From NCBI GenBank assembly GCA_902806235.1, contig CADCVW010000104.1:1-38137 (forward strand): a stretch of DNA of 38,137 nucleotides, given 5' to 3'. Under the pieces are notes generated by a model. The model searched no databases and was not told the origin of the DNA. It was given only the letters and a program-made list of their open reading frames with translations. Within the stretch, counting starts at the first letter, position 1, and every line of letters begins with the position of its first letter. Position numbers and translations under genes: made by a program. Of this stretch, positions 1 through 10,253 are shown in pieces. Origin of the DNA: an uncultured Sphingomonadaceae bacterium (GTDB lineage: Bacteria; Pseudomonadota; Alphaproteobacteria; Sphingomonadales; Sphingomonadaceae).

Positions 1-41
1 ACACACGGGAGCGGACACCGGACTGCGCTAAACGTCGGTTC

Positions 42-57
42 TCCGGGCTTCCCCGGA
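42..57 (-). terminator. Possible terminator hairpin downstream of tRNA-Ser
   Basis: A perfect 6-bp dyad, TCCGGG and CCCGGA, flanks a 4-nt loop about 30 bases beyond the 3' end of the leftward tRNA gene. No T-run follows on the minus strand, so it may be only a processing or stability hairpin. Confidence 0.25.
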
Positions 58-85
58 TGGGGACGGGTATCAGTGGCTGACGGCT

Positions 86-175
<90 letters not shown>

Positions 176-302
176 GCGAGGCACGGCGCCGGGCCGGGAA
201 GCCGGCCGGCGGTGGGAACCGGGCCGATAGCGCAAGCGCCGCGCCCCCGCAAGCGAACGCGACTCCTCACCGTCCTTGATCGGAACGCGCGCGAAAAGGC
301 GC

Positions 303-338
303 TTGTCTGTCGCGGCAGATCAAGTAATCGGTCCATTA
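303..338 (+). promoter_or_regulatory. Possible promoter and AT-rich dyad upstream of the MucR-like gene
   Basis: TTGTCT (303-308) lies 16 bases before TAATCG (325-330), a weak sigma-70-like arrangement. The same place holds an inverted repeat TAAT-N6-ATTA (325-338), unusually AT-rich for this region. Ros/MucR proteins bind AT-rich sites with TpA steps and often repress their own genes, so autoregulation is plausible. This is inference from position and composition only. Confidence 0.25.
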
Positions 339-420
339 GTGCGTGACACCGGCAGTTCGTGCCGCCGAAACGCAGCCGGTCTACCTTGGGCGGAGCCAGT
401 ACCGGCCGCCCCGACGGAGA

Positions 421-942
421 ATGATGGTGGAAGAACGTGACCTCGTGGAGCTGACGGCGGAGATTGTCAGCAGCTACGTATCGAACAACAACGTACACGT
501 CGGCGACGTGCCGACGGTGATCGCCAGTGTCCACGCCGCGCTCGCCGGCTTGGGCGCGACCGAGAAGTCGGCTTCCGAGCCTGATCGGCCCAAGGTCGAG
601 CCCGCCGTTTCCATCCGTTCGTCGGTGAAGCCGGATGCGATTACCTGCCTGTTCTGCGGTAAAAAGCAGCGCACGCTTAAGCGCCACCTCGCCACTGCGC
701 ACAACACTACCCCGGCCGAGTACCGCGAGACCTTCGGCCTCAAGCCCGACTACCCGATGGTCGCACCGGCTTACTCCGATCAACGGCGCGAGATGGCGGT
801 GTCGCTCGGCCTCGGCCGCAAGGGCGAGGGCGGCAGGAAAGGCGCGGAGGCGGTCGCCGAGCCCGCAGCCGAGGCGGAGCCCGACGCTGCGCCCGCTCCG
901 AAGCCTGCCGCCCGTCGCGGCCGCAAGAAGGCGGACGCTTAG
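421..942 (+). CDS. Ros/MucR family transcriptional regulator
   Basis: The family consists of DNA-binding regulators that control exopolysaccharide, motility and cell-cycle genes in alphaproteobacteria. The N-terminus contains the typical LVELTAEIVSSYVSNN segment. A Ros-type zinc finger sits near the middle: CLFCGKKQRTLKRHL followed by AHN, supplying Cys-x2-Cys and the downstream His ligands, then the typical TPAEYRETFGL motif. The C-terminal 45 residues are Ala/Pro/Glu-rich and end in a basic RRGRKK patch, longer than in typical MucR. Start: the upstream frame is open to 343, but conserved sequence begins at tandem ATG-ATG-GTG codons at 421-429. GGAGA at 416-420 is too close for the first ATG and fits 424 or 427 better. 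It stands alone, with a hairpin after it. Confidence 0.9.
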   Translation: MMVEERDLVELTAEIVSSYVSNNNVHVGDVPTVIASVHAALAGLGATEKSASEPDRPKVEPAVSIRSSVKPDAITCLFCGKKQRTLKRHLATAHNTTPAEYRETFGLKPDYPMVAPAYSDQRREMAVSLGLGRKGEGGRKGAEAVAEPAAEAEPDAAPAPKPAARRGRKKADA

Positions 943-951
943 AGCGCGCTT

Positions 952-970
952 GCTCCGCCCGGGGCGGAGC
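952..970 (+). terminator. Hairpin after the MucR-like gene
   Basis: GCTCCGCC (952-959) and GGCGGAGC (963-970) form a perfect 8-bp stem with a 3-nt loop, 10 bases after the stop codon and just before hspQ. It lacks a T-tract, so termination is only possible, not shown. Confidence 0.35.
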
Positions 971-984
971 CTACATTAGGGGGG

Positions 985-1353
985 ATGACGATCGAGCATT
1001 CTTCCCCACCCGTCGTGGAAGCGCCGCCGGTGGCGCACGCGCGCTTCGCCATCGGCGAGGTGGTGCGCCACCGCATGCTGTCCTTCCGCGGCGTGATCTT
1101 CGACGTCGATCCCGTGTTCGCCAACTCGGAGGAATGGTACGAGGCCATTCCCGAGGCTGTCCGGCCGCGCAAGGACCAGCCTTTCTACCACCTGCTCGCC
1201 GAGAATGCGGAGTCGAGCTACGTCGCCTACGTGTCCCAGCAGAACCTGCTGCCAGACGACGACGCGGGGCCGGTCGACCATCCGGCGATCTCCGGCCTTT
1301 TCGACGGCTACGTCGACGGCCGCTACAAGCTGAAGCGCGAGCACCGGCACTGA
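985..1353 (+). CDS. hspQ: Heat shock protein HspQ (YccV-like, hemimethylated-DNA-binding fold)
   Basis: HspQ is a small soluble protein. In enterobacteria it was described as a hemimethylated-DNA-binding protein influencing DnaA and later as an adaptor and enhancer of Lon proteolysis. The 122-aa product has the family signatures: FAIGEVVRHRMLSFRGVIFDVDP near residues 21-43, then EEWYEAIP, the QPFYHLL strand, and AYVSQQNL. The N-terminal 18 residues are a Pro/Val-rich extension. The ATG directly abuts an AGGGGGG run, leaving almost no spacer; the conserved block starts after residue 18, so a slightly later start cannot be excluded. Its position just upstream of rplU looks incidental, because a separate promoter-like signal precedes rplU. 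Confidence 0.93.
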   Translation: MTIEHSSPPVVEAPPVAHARFAIGEVVRHRMLSFRGVIFDVDPVFANSEEWYEAIPEAVRPRKDQPFYHLLAENAESSYVAYVSQQNLLPDDDAGPVDHPAISGLFDGYVDGRYKLKREHRH

Positions 1354-1361
1354 GGCGAGCG

Positions 1362-1390
1362 TTGACTTGACGGGCGCGCTCGCGTAGCGG
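1362..1390 (+). promoter_or_regulatory. Candidate promoter for rplU-rpmA
   Basis: TTGACT (1362-1367) is spaced 17 bases from TAGCGG (1385-1390), about 70 bases upstream of the rplU start. The -35 box is good and the -10 box poor, which is common in GC-rich genomes. The leader after it contains a CCCC/GGGG stem that could be a leader structure; no known L21 leader motif was recognised. Confidence 0.35.
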
Positions 1391-1460
1391 GCCCCTTTCC
1401 GCGCCGGGGCGGCCGTCATCGGCTGTTGGCGCGGTCCGTATCGTGGATTGGATGGGTTCG

Positions 1461-1829
1461 ATGTTCGCAGTGGTGCGCACCGGCGGCAAGCAGTATCGCG
1501 TCGCGGCCGGCGACAAGATCGTGGTGGAGAAGCTGGGCGGCGAGGCCGGCGAGCGTGTCGTGCTAGACGACGTGCTGCTCGCGGGCGAAGGCGCGGAGCT
1601 CCGCCCAGCCGCCGGCCTGACGGTCGCCGCCGAGATCATCGCCCAAGCCAAGGGCGAGAAGGTGGTGGTGTTCAAGAAGCGCCGCCGCCACAACTACCGC
1701 CGCAAGGCGGGCCACCGCCAGCGGCACACCATCCTGCGCATCGTCGGCATCGGCGACGGCGCGGGCGCGACCGCCGCTCCGGCGGCGAGCGAGCAGGCCG
1801 GGGCCGAGACGGCCGCGGCGGCGATCTAA
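1461..1829 (+). CDS. rplU: 50S ribosomal protein L21 (bL21)
   Basis: L21 is a large-subunit ribosomal protein that binds 23S rRNA near L20. The product begins [14 protein letters not shown], the canonical L21 N-terminus, followed by GDKIVVEKL and the basic segment [18 protein letters not shown] with the closing HTILRIVGI. About 20 Ala/Gly/Glu-rich residues extend the C-terminus beyond the usual bacterial length, as is frequent in sphingomonads. The frame is open upstream to a GTG at 1443, but homology starts at the ATG at 1461. It is the first gene of the rplU-rpmA pair, with 21 bases between the genes. Confidence 0.98.
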   Translation: MFAVVRTGGKQYRVAAGDKIVVEKLGGEAGERVVLDDVLLAGEGAELRPAAGLTVAAEIIAQAKGEKVVVFKKRRRHNYRRKAGHRQRHTILRIVGIGDGAGATAAPAASEQAGAETAAAAI

Positions 1830-1850
1830 GCAGACCAGGACGGATTCGAG

Positions 1851-2126
1851 ATGGCGCACAAGAAAGCAGGCGGCTCTTCCCGCAACGGCCGCGACTCCGC
1901 GGGCCGGCGGCTGGGCGTGAAGAAGTTCGGCGGCGAGAACGTGCTCGCCGGCAACATCATCGTCCGTCAGCGCGGCACCAAATATTATCCGGGCACGGGC
2001 GTCGGCATGGGTAAGGACCATACGCTGTTTGCGCTGACCGAAGGTCGCGTGGCGTTCCGCGACGGCAAGCTCGGCCGCAAATTCGTGTGCGTGGACTTGG
2101 CTCTCCGACCGGTAGCGGCGGAGTAA
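1851..2126 (+). CDS. rpmA: 50S ribosomal protein L27 (bL27)
   Basis: L27 has an N-terminal tail that reaches the peptidyl transferase centre. The 91-aa product starts [16 protein letters not shown], the diagnostic tail without the extra cleavable leader found in Firmicutes. It continues [10 protein letters not shown], then [16 protein letters not shown] and [11 protein letters not shown], all classic L27 motifs. It follows rplU in one transcript and is closed by a strong intrinsic terminator. obgE, which often follows rpmA in proteobacteria, lies here about 6 kb away at 7988, so the rplU-rpmA-obgE block has been split by insertion of other genes. Confidence 0.98.
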   Translation: MAHKKAGGSSRNGRDSAGRRLGVKKFGGENVLAGNIIVRQRGTKYYPGTGVGMGKDHTLFALTEGRVAFRDGKLGRKFVCVDLALRPVAAE

Positions 2127-2188
2127 TCGGGCGCTCCGGAACCGGGCCGCCCAGCGAGGGCGACCCGGGTTCGAGCAGAACCGAAAGA

Positions 2189-2218
2189 GGGAGTGGGGTC
2201 GCCCCCGCTCCCTTTTTT
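2189..2218 (+). terminator. Rho-independent terminator of rplU-rpmA
   Basis: GGGAGTGGGG (2189-2198) pairs with CCCCGCTCCC (2203-2212), a 10-bp stem with one G-U pair and the 4-nt loop TCGC. TTTTTT follows at 2213-2218. This is the clearest intrinsic terminator in the window and lies about 60 bases after the rpmA stop. Confidence 0.93.
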
Positions 2219-2291
2219 CTTGCTCCCTCTTCATCGCAACCGCCCCGTCATGCTGGAGGAGCAGGACGCGGCGACAAGAGGGAGAAGGCCG

Positions 2292-2846
2292 ATGTTCGCC
2301 GTCACCGAACGACTGCTGCTGCGCCCTGGTTGGCCGGAGGATGCCCACGCGCTCGCCGCGGCGCTGGGCGACCGCGAAGTGGTGCGCAACCTCGCCCGCG
2401 TGCCCTGGCCCTACGGTCTTGGGGACGCCGCCGAGCTCCTCGCCCGCGAGCGGCCGGCCGGCGCGATTCCCGATTTCCTGATCTTCACGCGGGTAAACGC
2501 GCGCCCGCGCCTGGTGGGCGGTATCGGCTTCGGCGAGCACGAGGGCGCGACGGAGATCGGCTACTGGATCGCTCGGGCGGAGTGGGGCCGCGGCTACGCC
2601 ACGGAGGCCGGCCGCGCCCTGCTGGCGACCGCCCGCGACGGCCTACGCCTGCCGCGGCTCGGAGCCGGGCACATGATCGACAACCCCGCCTCGGGCGCGG
2701 TGCTGCGCAAGCTCGGCTTCCGCCCGACGGGCGCCGTGCGCCCCCGCTTCAGCCGCGCGCGGGGCGAGACGGTACCGACGGTCGAGTACGCGTGGGAGCG
2801 GGACACCGACCGAAGCGGACCGGCGGCGGTGGCGCTCGCGGCGTGA
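2292..2846 (+). CDS. GNAT family N-acetyltransferase (RimJ/RimL-like)
   Basis: A predicted acetyl-CoA-dependent acyltransferase of 184 aa; the substrate cannot be told from sequence. It starts TERLLLRPGWPEDAHALAAAL, the usual opening of RimJ/RimL-type GNATs. It continues through GGIGF and EIGYWIARAEWGRGYATEAGRALL, where RGYATEA is the acetyl-CoA-binding loop, and ends with NPASGAVLRKLGFRPTG, the classic GNAT motif. Start: an upstream extension of the frame to 2193 runs through the rpmA terminator and is implausible. The ATG at 2292 is preceded by GGAGAAGG at a good distance. It faces the hydrolase gene at 3005 across a palindromic repeat cluster. Confidence 0.9.
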   Translation: MFAVTERLLLRPGWPEDAHALAAALGDREVVRNLARVPWPYGLGDAAELLARERPAGAIPDFLIFTRVNARPRLVGGIGFGEHEGATEIGYWIARAEWGRGYATEAGRALLATARDGLRLPRLGAGHMIDNPASGAVLRKLGFRPTGAVRPRFSRARGETVPTVEYAWERDTDRSGPAAVALAA

Positions 2847-2856
2847 GCCGCCCTAC

Positions 2857-3000
2857 CCTCTCCCCTTCAGGGGAGAGGAGCGAGACTTAGCGGCGCGCAG
2901 CGGCGCTTAGTCGCAGCGGAGAGGGGCTGCTACGGTCGCAAGTAGGACCGAGCTTGGCAGCTCGGCCCCTCTCCCAACCCTCTCCCCTAAAGGAGAAAGG
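2857..3000. repeat. Nested palindromic repeat cluster between convergent genes
   Basis: Three dyads built on CCTCTCC/GGAGAGG occur here. CCTCTCCCC (2857-2865) and GGGGAGAGG (2870-2878) make a 9-bp stem with a 4-nt loop. GGAGAGGGGC (2918-2927) pairs with GCCCCTCTCC (2965-2974). Inside that, CCGAGC (2948-2953) pairs with GCTCGG (2960-2965). A further copy of the motif follows at about 2980-3000. The form resembles REP/BIME intergenic elements, and the first hairpin could also serve as a bidirectional terminator for the two converging genes. Family membership is inferred. Confidence 0.6.
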
Positions 3001-3004
3001 GCTT

Positions 3005-3886
3005 TCAGCCGAACGCCGCCGCCGGCGCGCCTTCCGGCCGCGGCCCGGGCATGATCGCGTCCTCGTATTGGCTCTCGTACACGCGGATCAGCGCGCGGTC
3101 GTCGTGTCGCCACGGGTGGAAGCCGGGGAGGAAGAAGGCGAACCACTGGCCCGCCACCTTGCGCGCCATCCCCGGGCGGCCGAAGGCGTAGCGGAACAAG
3201 CGCCACTTCACGGCGCGCCCCTCTAGCCCGTCCTGCCGCAGCAGCTCCAGCATGCCCTTGGCGCGGTTCTTCAGAAAATTGGCGGTGACCACCACCATCA
3301 CCAGCGACTTGGTCTTCCACCGGCGCCAGCGGCTCCAGTCGCGCGTGGCGTGGAGCCACGCGTCGTAGGCGACGCCCTTGTGCTCGATCTCCTCCGCCGC
3401 GTGCCAGCGCCACATCCGCACCGCTTCGGGGTCGCCGCCCGCCATGTGCGCCGGCTCGCCGATCAGCTCGTTGGCGATGATCGCGGTGAAATGCTCCAGG
3501 CACATGGTAGAGGCGAGATTGGCGATCGGCGGCCGCCCCTGCGTCAGCGCCAGCCCACGCTCGACGTCCTCCTCCAGCACCGAGATGTCGTAGCCCTGGT
3601 CGACGACGTGCCGGTTGAAGGCGATGTGCTCGCGCGTGTGGATCACCTCCTGCTTGATGAAGGCGTTGATCTCGCGCTCGAGCCGCGGCGGCGTGCCGTC
3701 GCGGAATGCGCGCACGCTGGTGACGAAGAAGCCCTCGCCCTTGGGGAAGGTGACGCTCAGCGCGTTGTAGAAGGCGGTGGCCACCGGATCGTCGTTCAGC
3801 CACCAGCGGCGGTAGGTGCCGTCGCGGTTGAAGCGCCGGTCGCGCGGGGTGATGACGAGGTCGGCGGGGGTGCTTGCGTTCGCCAC
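3005..3886 (-). CDS. Metal-dependent hydrolase family protein (PF10118-like, ferritin-type diiron site)
   Basis: The 293-aa product belongs to a family annotated as predicted metal-dependent hydrolases, of uncertain reaction. Helical segments carry putative diiron ligands: EGFF (E51), KQEVIHTREH (E80, H83, H87), MCLEHFTA (E131, H132) and WHAAEEIEHKG (E165, H169), the spacing expected of a ferritin-like four-helix bundle. The N-terminal ITPRDRRF is also typical. No signal peptide is seen. The ATG start at 3886 is 68 bases from the divergent TetR gene, and the shared intergenic region carries a 19-bp dyad, so the TetR protein probably represses this gene. The final codons lie at the edge of the repeat cluster. 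Confidence 0.85.
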   Translation of the reverse strand: MANASTPADLVITPRDRRFNRDGTYRRWWLNDDPVATAFYNALSVTFPKGEGFFVTSVRAFRDGTPPRLEREINAFIKQEVIHTREHIAFNRHVVDQGYDISVLEEDVERGLALTQGRPPIANLASTMCLEHFTAIIANELIGEPAHMAGGDPEAVRMWRWHAAEEIEHKGVAYDAWLHATRDWSRWRRWKTKSLVMVVVTANFLKNRAKGMLELLRQDGLEGRAVKWRLFRYAFGRPGMARKVAGQWFAFFLPGFHPWRHDDRALIRVYESQYEDAIMPGPRPEGAPAAAFG

Positions 3887-3911
3887 GGGATGCGTCCTTA
3901 GAGGGATGGAA

Positions 3912-3930
3912 ACGGCTTACTTACAGCCGT
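3912..3930. promoter_or_regulatory. Putative TetR operator inside the hydrolase promoter
   Basis: ACGGCT (3912-3917) and AGCCGT (3925-3930) form a 6-bp dyad around a TACTTAC centre. On the minus strand TTGACA occupies 3935-3930 and a weak -10 (TTTCCA) 3912-3907, 17 bases apart, so the dyad fills the spacer of the promoter reading into the hydrolase gene. A second TTGACA is at 3961-3956. Operator function is inferred from this position between divergent genes. Confidence 0.45.
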
Positions 3931-3954
3931 GTCAATAATATGTTGCTCACATCC

Positions 3955-4560
3955 ATGTCAACAGTCCGCACCCGCCTCTCCCCCGACGAGACCCGCGCCG
4001 CCGCACTCGAAGCCGCGCGCGAGCTGTTGATCGACGGCGGGCCTGGGGCCGTGACGCTCAAGGCGGTCGCCGCGCGTGTGGGCAAGACGCACGGCACCCT
4101 GCTCCACCACTTTGGCTCGGCCGCCGAACTGCAGAGTGCTTTAGCAACGGCGATGGTCGAGCGCGTGACGGAGCAGGTCGCCGCGCTCGCCCCGGCCGTG
4201 CGCGAGGGGAGCGTCGACGCCCGCGCCATCGTCGACCTCACCTTCGACATCTTTGACCGGGAGGGCGCGGGGGCGCTCGCCTCCTCATTGATACTCGCGG
4301 GCAACGTCGAAGCTCTGGCCCCTATCACCCTCGCGATCCACCGCCTGGTCGATCGCATCGCGCCGGGCGGCCACGAGGACCGACGCATCCACGGCACCAC
4401 GCTCGCGCTGATCCTGTCGGCGCTGGGGGATTCGCTAATCGGCGAGCCTCTGGCCCGCGAGTTCGGCCTGCCGCGGGAGGCCGCGCGGGGGATCGCGCGG
4501 GAATGGCTGGTCGGGCGGATCGGCGGGAGAGGAGAGGCCGGCGGTCAAACCGGCCCTTGA
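3955..4560 (+). CDS. TetR/AcrR family transcriptional regulator
   Basis: A 201-aa regulator with an N-terminal helix-turn-helix: ALEAARELLIDGGPGAVTLKAVAARVGKTHGTLLHHFGSAAEL is a standard TetR DNA-binding domain, with HTLLHHF-type recognition helix residues. The C-terminal region is all-helical and presumably binds a ligand; its identity is not recognisable. ATGs exist at 3940 and 3955 and a longer frame reaches 3874. 3955 is chosen because the longer forms run into the operator-like dyad and the hydrolase promoter, but no start has a good ribosome site, so the mRNA may be nearly leaderless. The gene is divergent from the hydrolase, its likely target. Confidence 0.88.
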   Translation: MSTVRTRLSPDETRAAALEAARELLIDGGPGAVTLKAVAARVGKTHGTLLHHFGSAAELQSALATAMVERVTEQVAALAPAVREGSVDARAIVDLTFDIFDREGAGALASSLILAGNVEALAPITLAIHRLVDRIAPGGHEDRRIHGTTLALILSALGDSLIGEPLAREFGLPREAARGIAREWLVGRIGGRGEAGGQTGP

Positions 4561-4591
4561 GGCGCCCCTGCCCTGCCCCGTCGGTCGCGGC

Positions 4592-4617
4592 GAAGCTGCG
4601 CCCTATGGGGCGGCTTC
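4592..4617. terminator. Hairpin between convergent TetR and katG genes
   Basis: GAAGC (4592-4596) and CGCCC (4599-4603) pair with GGGCG (4608-4612) and GCTTC (4613-4617). This gives ten base pairs with a 2-nt bulge and a TATG loop. It lies between two genes that end toward each other. There is no T-tract on either side, so termination is plausible only. Confidence 0.4.
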
Positions 4618-4675
4618 ACCGCGCCGGCCGGCTCGCCATGGTGCGAAGTAGCTCCGCTACCTCGTCAGCACGGCT

Positions 4676-7953
<3,278 letters not shown>

Positions 7954-7987
7954 CGTCCCGCTTCCTCCGCCCCTATCTGACCTCACC

Positions 7988-9025
7988 ATGCATTTCCTCG
8001 ACCAAGCCAAGATCTACGTCCGCTCGGGCAGCGGCGGTCCGGGAGCCGTCGGCTTCCGGCGCGAGAAGTTCATCGAGTACGGCGGGCCGGACGGCGGCGA
8101 CGGCGGCAAGGGCGGCGACATCGTGCTGGAGGCGGTGGACGGCCTGAACACACTGATCGATTTCCGCTACACTCAGCATTTTAAGGCGCCGCGGGGCATG
8201 GGCGGCGCGGGGAGCAACCGCACGGGCGCGGGCGGGGATGACCTCGTCATCAAGGTGCCGGTGGGCACCCAGGTGCTGTCGGAGGACAAGAGCCAAGTCC
8301 TCGCCGACTTCACGGAGGTCGGCCAGCGAATCGTGCTGCTCCGCGGCGGCGACGGTGGGCGCGGCAACGCGTCGTTCAAGACTTCTACCAACCGCGCCCC
8401 GCGCCAGCACGGCCCCGGCTGGCCGGGCGAGGAGCTGTGGGTTTGGCTCCGCCTCAAGCTGCTCGCTGACGCCGGGCTCGTCGGCCTCCCCAACGCGGGC
8501 AAGTCGACCTTCCTGAACAGTGTTACCAACGCTAAGGCCAAGGTCGGCGACTACCCCTTCACCACTTTGCGGCCGCAGCTCGGCGTGGTCGCGCACCGCG
8601 GGCGCGACTTCGTGCTCGCCGACATCCCCGGGCTGATCGAGGGCGCGGCGGACGGCGCCGGCGTGGGCGACCGCTTCCTCGGCCACATCGAGCGCTGCCG
8701 CGTGCTGCTGCACCTCGTCGATGCGACGGCCGACGACCCGCTCGACGCCTACGCGGTCGTTCGCGAGGAGCTCGCCGCCTACGGCGCGGGGCTGGAGAAC
8801 AAGGCGGAGATCGTCGCCCTGAACAAGACGGACGCGGCGGAGGCCGATCGGCTCGCGGAGCTGGAGGCGGCGTTCGCCGACGAGGGCGTTAGGACGTTCC
8901 GCCTGTCGGGCGCGACCGGCGCGGGACGCGACCAGGTGCTCGACGCGCTGCTCACCGAGATCGGCACGACGACATCGCCCAAGGAGGAGGCTTCAGCCCC
9001 GACCGGGTCCTGGTCGCCGCTGTGA
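7988..9025 (+). CDS. obgE: GTPase ObgE/CgtA
   Basis: ObgE is an essential ribosome-associated GTPase involved in 50S assembly and stress and growth control. The 345-aa product has the glycine-rich Obg fold from [19 protein letters not shown] to about residue 158. The G domain follows: GLPNAGKST (G1, residues 166-174), DIPGLIEGA (G3), NKTD (G4) and SGATGAG (G5). There is only a short C-terminal tail. The frame is open upstream to 7850, but the canonical N-terminus begins at the ATG at 7988. The stop codon overlaps the GTG start of the next gene (GTGA), so obgE and the ceramide reductase gene are translationally coupled. Confidence 0.97.
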   Translation: MHFLDQAKIYVRSGSGGPGAVGFRREKFIEYGGPDGGDGGKGGDIVLEAVDGLNTLIDFRYTQHFKAPRGMGGAGSNRTGAGGDDLVIKVPVGTQVLSEDKSQVLADFTEVGQRIVLLRGGDGGRGNASFKTSTNRAPRQHGPGWPGEELWVWLRLKLLADAGLVGLPNAGKSTFLNSVTNAKAKVGDYPFTTLRPQLGVVAHRGRDFVLADIPGLIEGAADGAGVGDRFLGHIERCRVLLHLVDATADDPLDAYAVVREELAAYGAGLENKAEIVALNKTDAAEADRLAELEAAFADEGVRTFRLSGATGAGRDQVLDALLTEIGTTTSPKEEASAPTGSWSPL

Positions 9026-9942
9026 CGCCGCCGACGCTGGCCGTCACGGGCGGGACCGGCTTCGTCGGGGCCCACCTGCTCCACCGCGCGCTGCGCGGCG
9101 GCTGGCGGGTGCGCGCGCTGACGCGACGGCCCCGCCCGCCGCAGTCGGGGATCGACTGGGTAGAGGGCGCGCTCGACGACCGTTCCGCGCTCGAGCGGCT
9201 GGTGGCGGAAGCCGACGCGGTGATCCACGTCGCGGGCGCGATTAACGCCCCCGACCGCGCCGGCTTCGCGCACGCGAACGTCCACGGCACGCTGAACCTG
9301 ATCGAGGCGGCCTTGCGCGCCGGCCCGCGCCGCTTCGTCCACGTCTCCTCCTTGGCAGCGCGCGAGCCGGACTTGTCAGATTACGGCTGGTCCAAGAAGC
9401 GCGGCGAAGCGATCGTCGCCGCCTCCCCGCTCCGCTGGACGACCGTCCGTCCGCCGGGCGTCTACGGCCCCGGCGACCGGGAAACGCTGGAGCTGTTCCG
9501 CATGGCCAAGCGCGGCATCGTCGTGCTGCCGCCCGCCGGGCGCTCGTCGTGGCTCGAAGTAGGCGACCTATGCCGCTTGCTCGTCGCCCTCGCGCGGGAC
9601 GGCGAAACAGTGGGCGAGGTCATCGAGCCCGACGACGGGCGGGACGGCGGCTGGGCGCACGCCGCCTTCGCCGCCGAGCTAGGCCGCGCGCTGGGGCGGA
9701 ACCGAGGCGTGCGGAGCGTCCACGCTTCCCCCAAGCTCCTGCGGCTCGCCGCTCGCGCCGACGGCTTCGTCCGCCGGGGCCGCGCCAAGCTCACGCCTGA
9801 CCGCGCGCGCTACCTGGCGCACTCCAACTGGTCGGCGGACCCGGCGCGACGCCCGCCCGCAGTTCTCTGGACGCCGCAGGTCGAGACCGCCGCGGGACTG
9901 GCCAAGACGGCGGCATGGTACAAGGCGCAGGGCTGGCTGTAG
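9022..9942 (+). CDS. cerR: NAD-dependent epimerase/dehydratase, probable ceramide reductase CerR
   Basis: An extended short-chain dehydrogenase of 306 aa. TGGTGFVG at residues 9-16 is the nucleotide-binding Rossmann motif, and Y121-G-W-S-K125 is the YxxxK catalytic pair, with the conserved serine in VHVSS just before. In Caulobacter an SDR of this type encoded beside spt and the sphingolipid ACP reduces the 3-keto group of the long-chain base (CerR), and the order here (cerR, acp, spt) supports the same role. It begins with GTG inside the obgE stop region. No signal peptide or membrane segment is obvious, although the Caulobacter enzyme was reported to act in the periplasm. A generic sugar-nucleotide epimerase is the alternative. 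Confidence 0.82.
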   Translation: MTPPTLAVTGGTGFVGAHLLHRALRGGWRVRALTRRPRPPQSGIDWVEGALDDRSALERLVAEADAVIHVAGAINAPDRAGFAHANVHGTLNLIEAALRAGPRRFVHVSSLAAREPDLSDYGWSKKRGEAIVAASPLRWTTVRPPGVYGPGDRETLELFRMAKRGIVVLPPAGRSSWLEVGDLCRLLVALARDGETVGEVIEPDDGRDGGWAHAAFAAELGRALGRNRGVRSVHASPKLLRLAARADGFVRRGRAKLTPDRARYLAHSNWSADPARRPPAVLWTPQVETAAGLAKTAAWYKAQGWL

Positions 9943-10004
9943 CCGCCCCACCCTCGCCCCATTCAGATGGCAGTCAGCCCCTCGCGCCCTTAAGGACCTC
10001 GCCC

Positions 10005-10253
10005 ATGATCGACCGCGAAAACGTCTTCGCGCGCCTCGCCGCGCTGATCGAGCCTTTCAACAGAAAAAGCGCGCCGCTGAGCGAGGCGACGACCTTCGCG
10101 GGCGACCTCGAATGGGACAGCTTGACCGTGATGGACTTCGTCGCAGCGGTCGAGGACGAGTTCGACATTCTCATCACCATGAACATGCAGGCGGAGATCG
10201 AGACGGTGGGCCAGCTCGTCGACGCCGTGGGCAAACTGCGGAGCCAGGCATGA
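10005..10253 (+). CDS. Acyl carrier protein dedicated to sphingolipid synthesis
   Basis: An 82-aa acidic carrier protein. DLEWDSLTVMDFV holds the DSL motif, with S39 as the expected phosphopantetheine attachment site. It is not the fatty acid synthase AcpP: the surrounding sequence differs and it sits directly before spt with an ATGA overlap. Caulobacter and Sphingomonas spt genes are known to be paired with such an ACP, which delivers the acyl chain to serine palmitoyltransferase. The ATG at 10005 is preceded by AAGGA at good spacing. The partner phosphopantetheinyl transferase is not visible in the window. Confidence 0.92.
   Translation: MIDRENVFARLAALIEPFNRKSAPLSEATTFAGDLEWDSLTVMDFVAAVEDEFDILITMNMQAEIETVGQLVDAVGKLRSQA

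Noticed and set aside
282-308. GGAAC at 282 considered as an EcfG promoter for the MucR-like gene
   Set aside because: At 16-17 bases downstream the sequence reads TTGT or TGTC, not CGTT, so the -10 element is missing.
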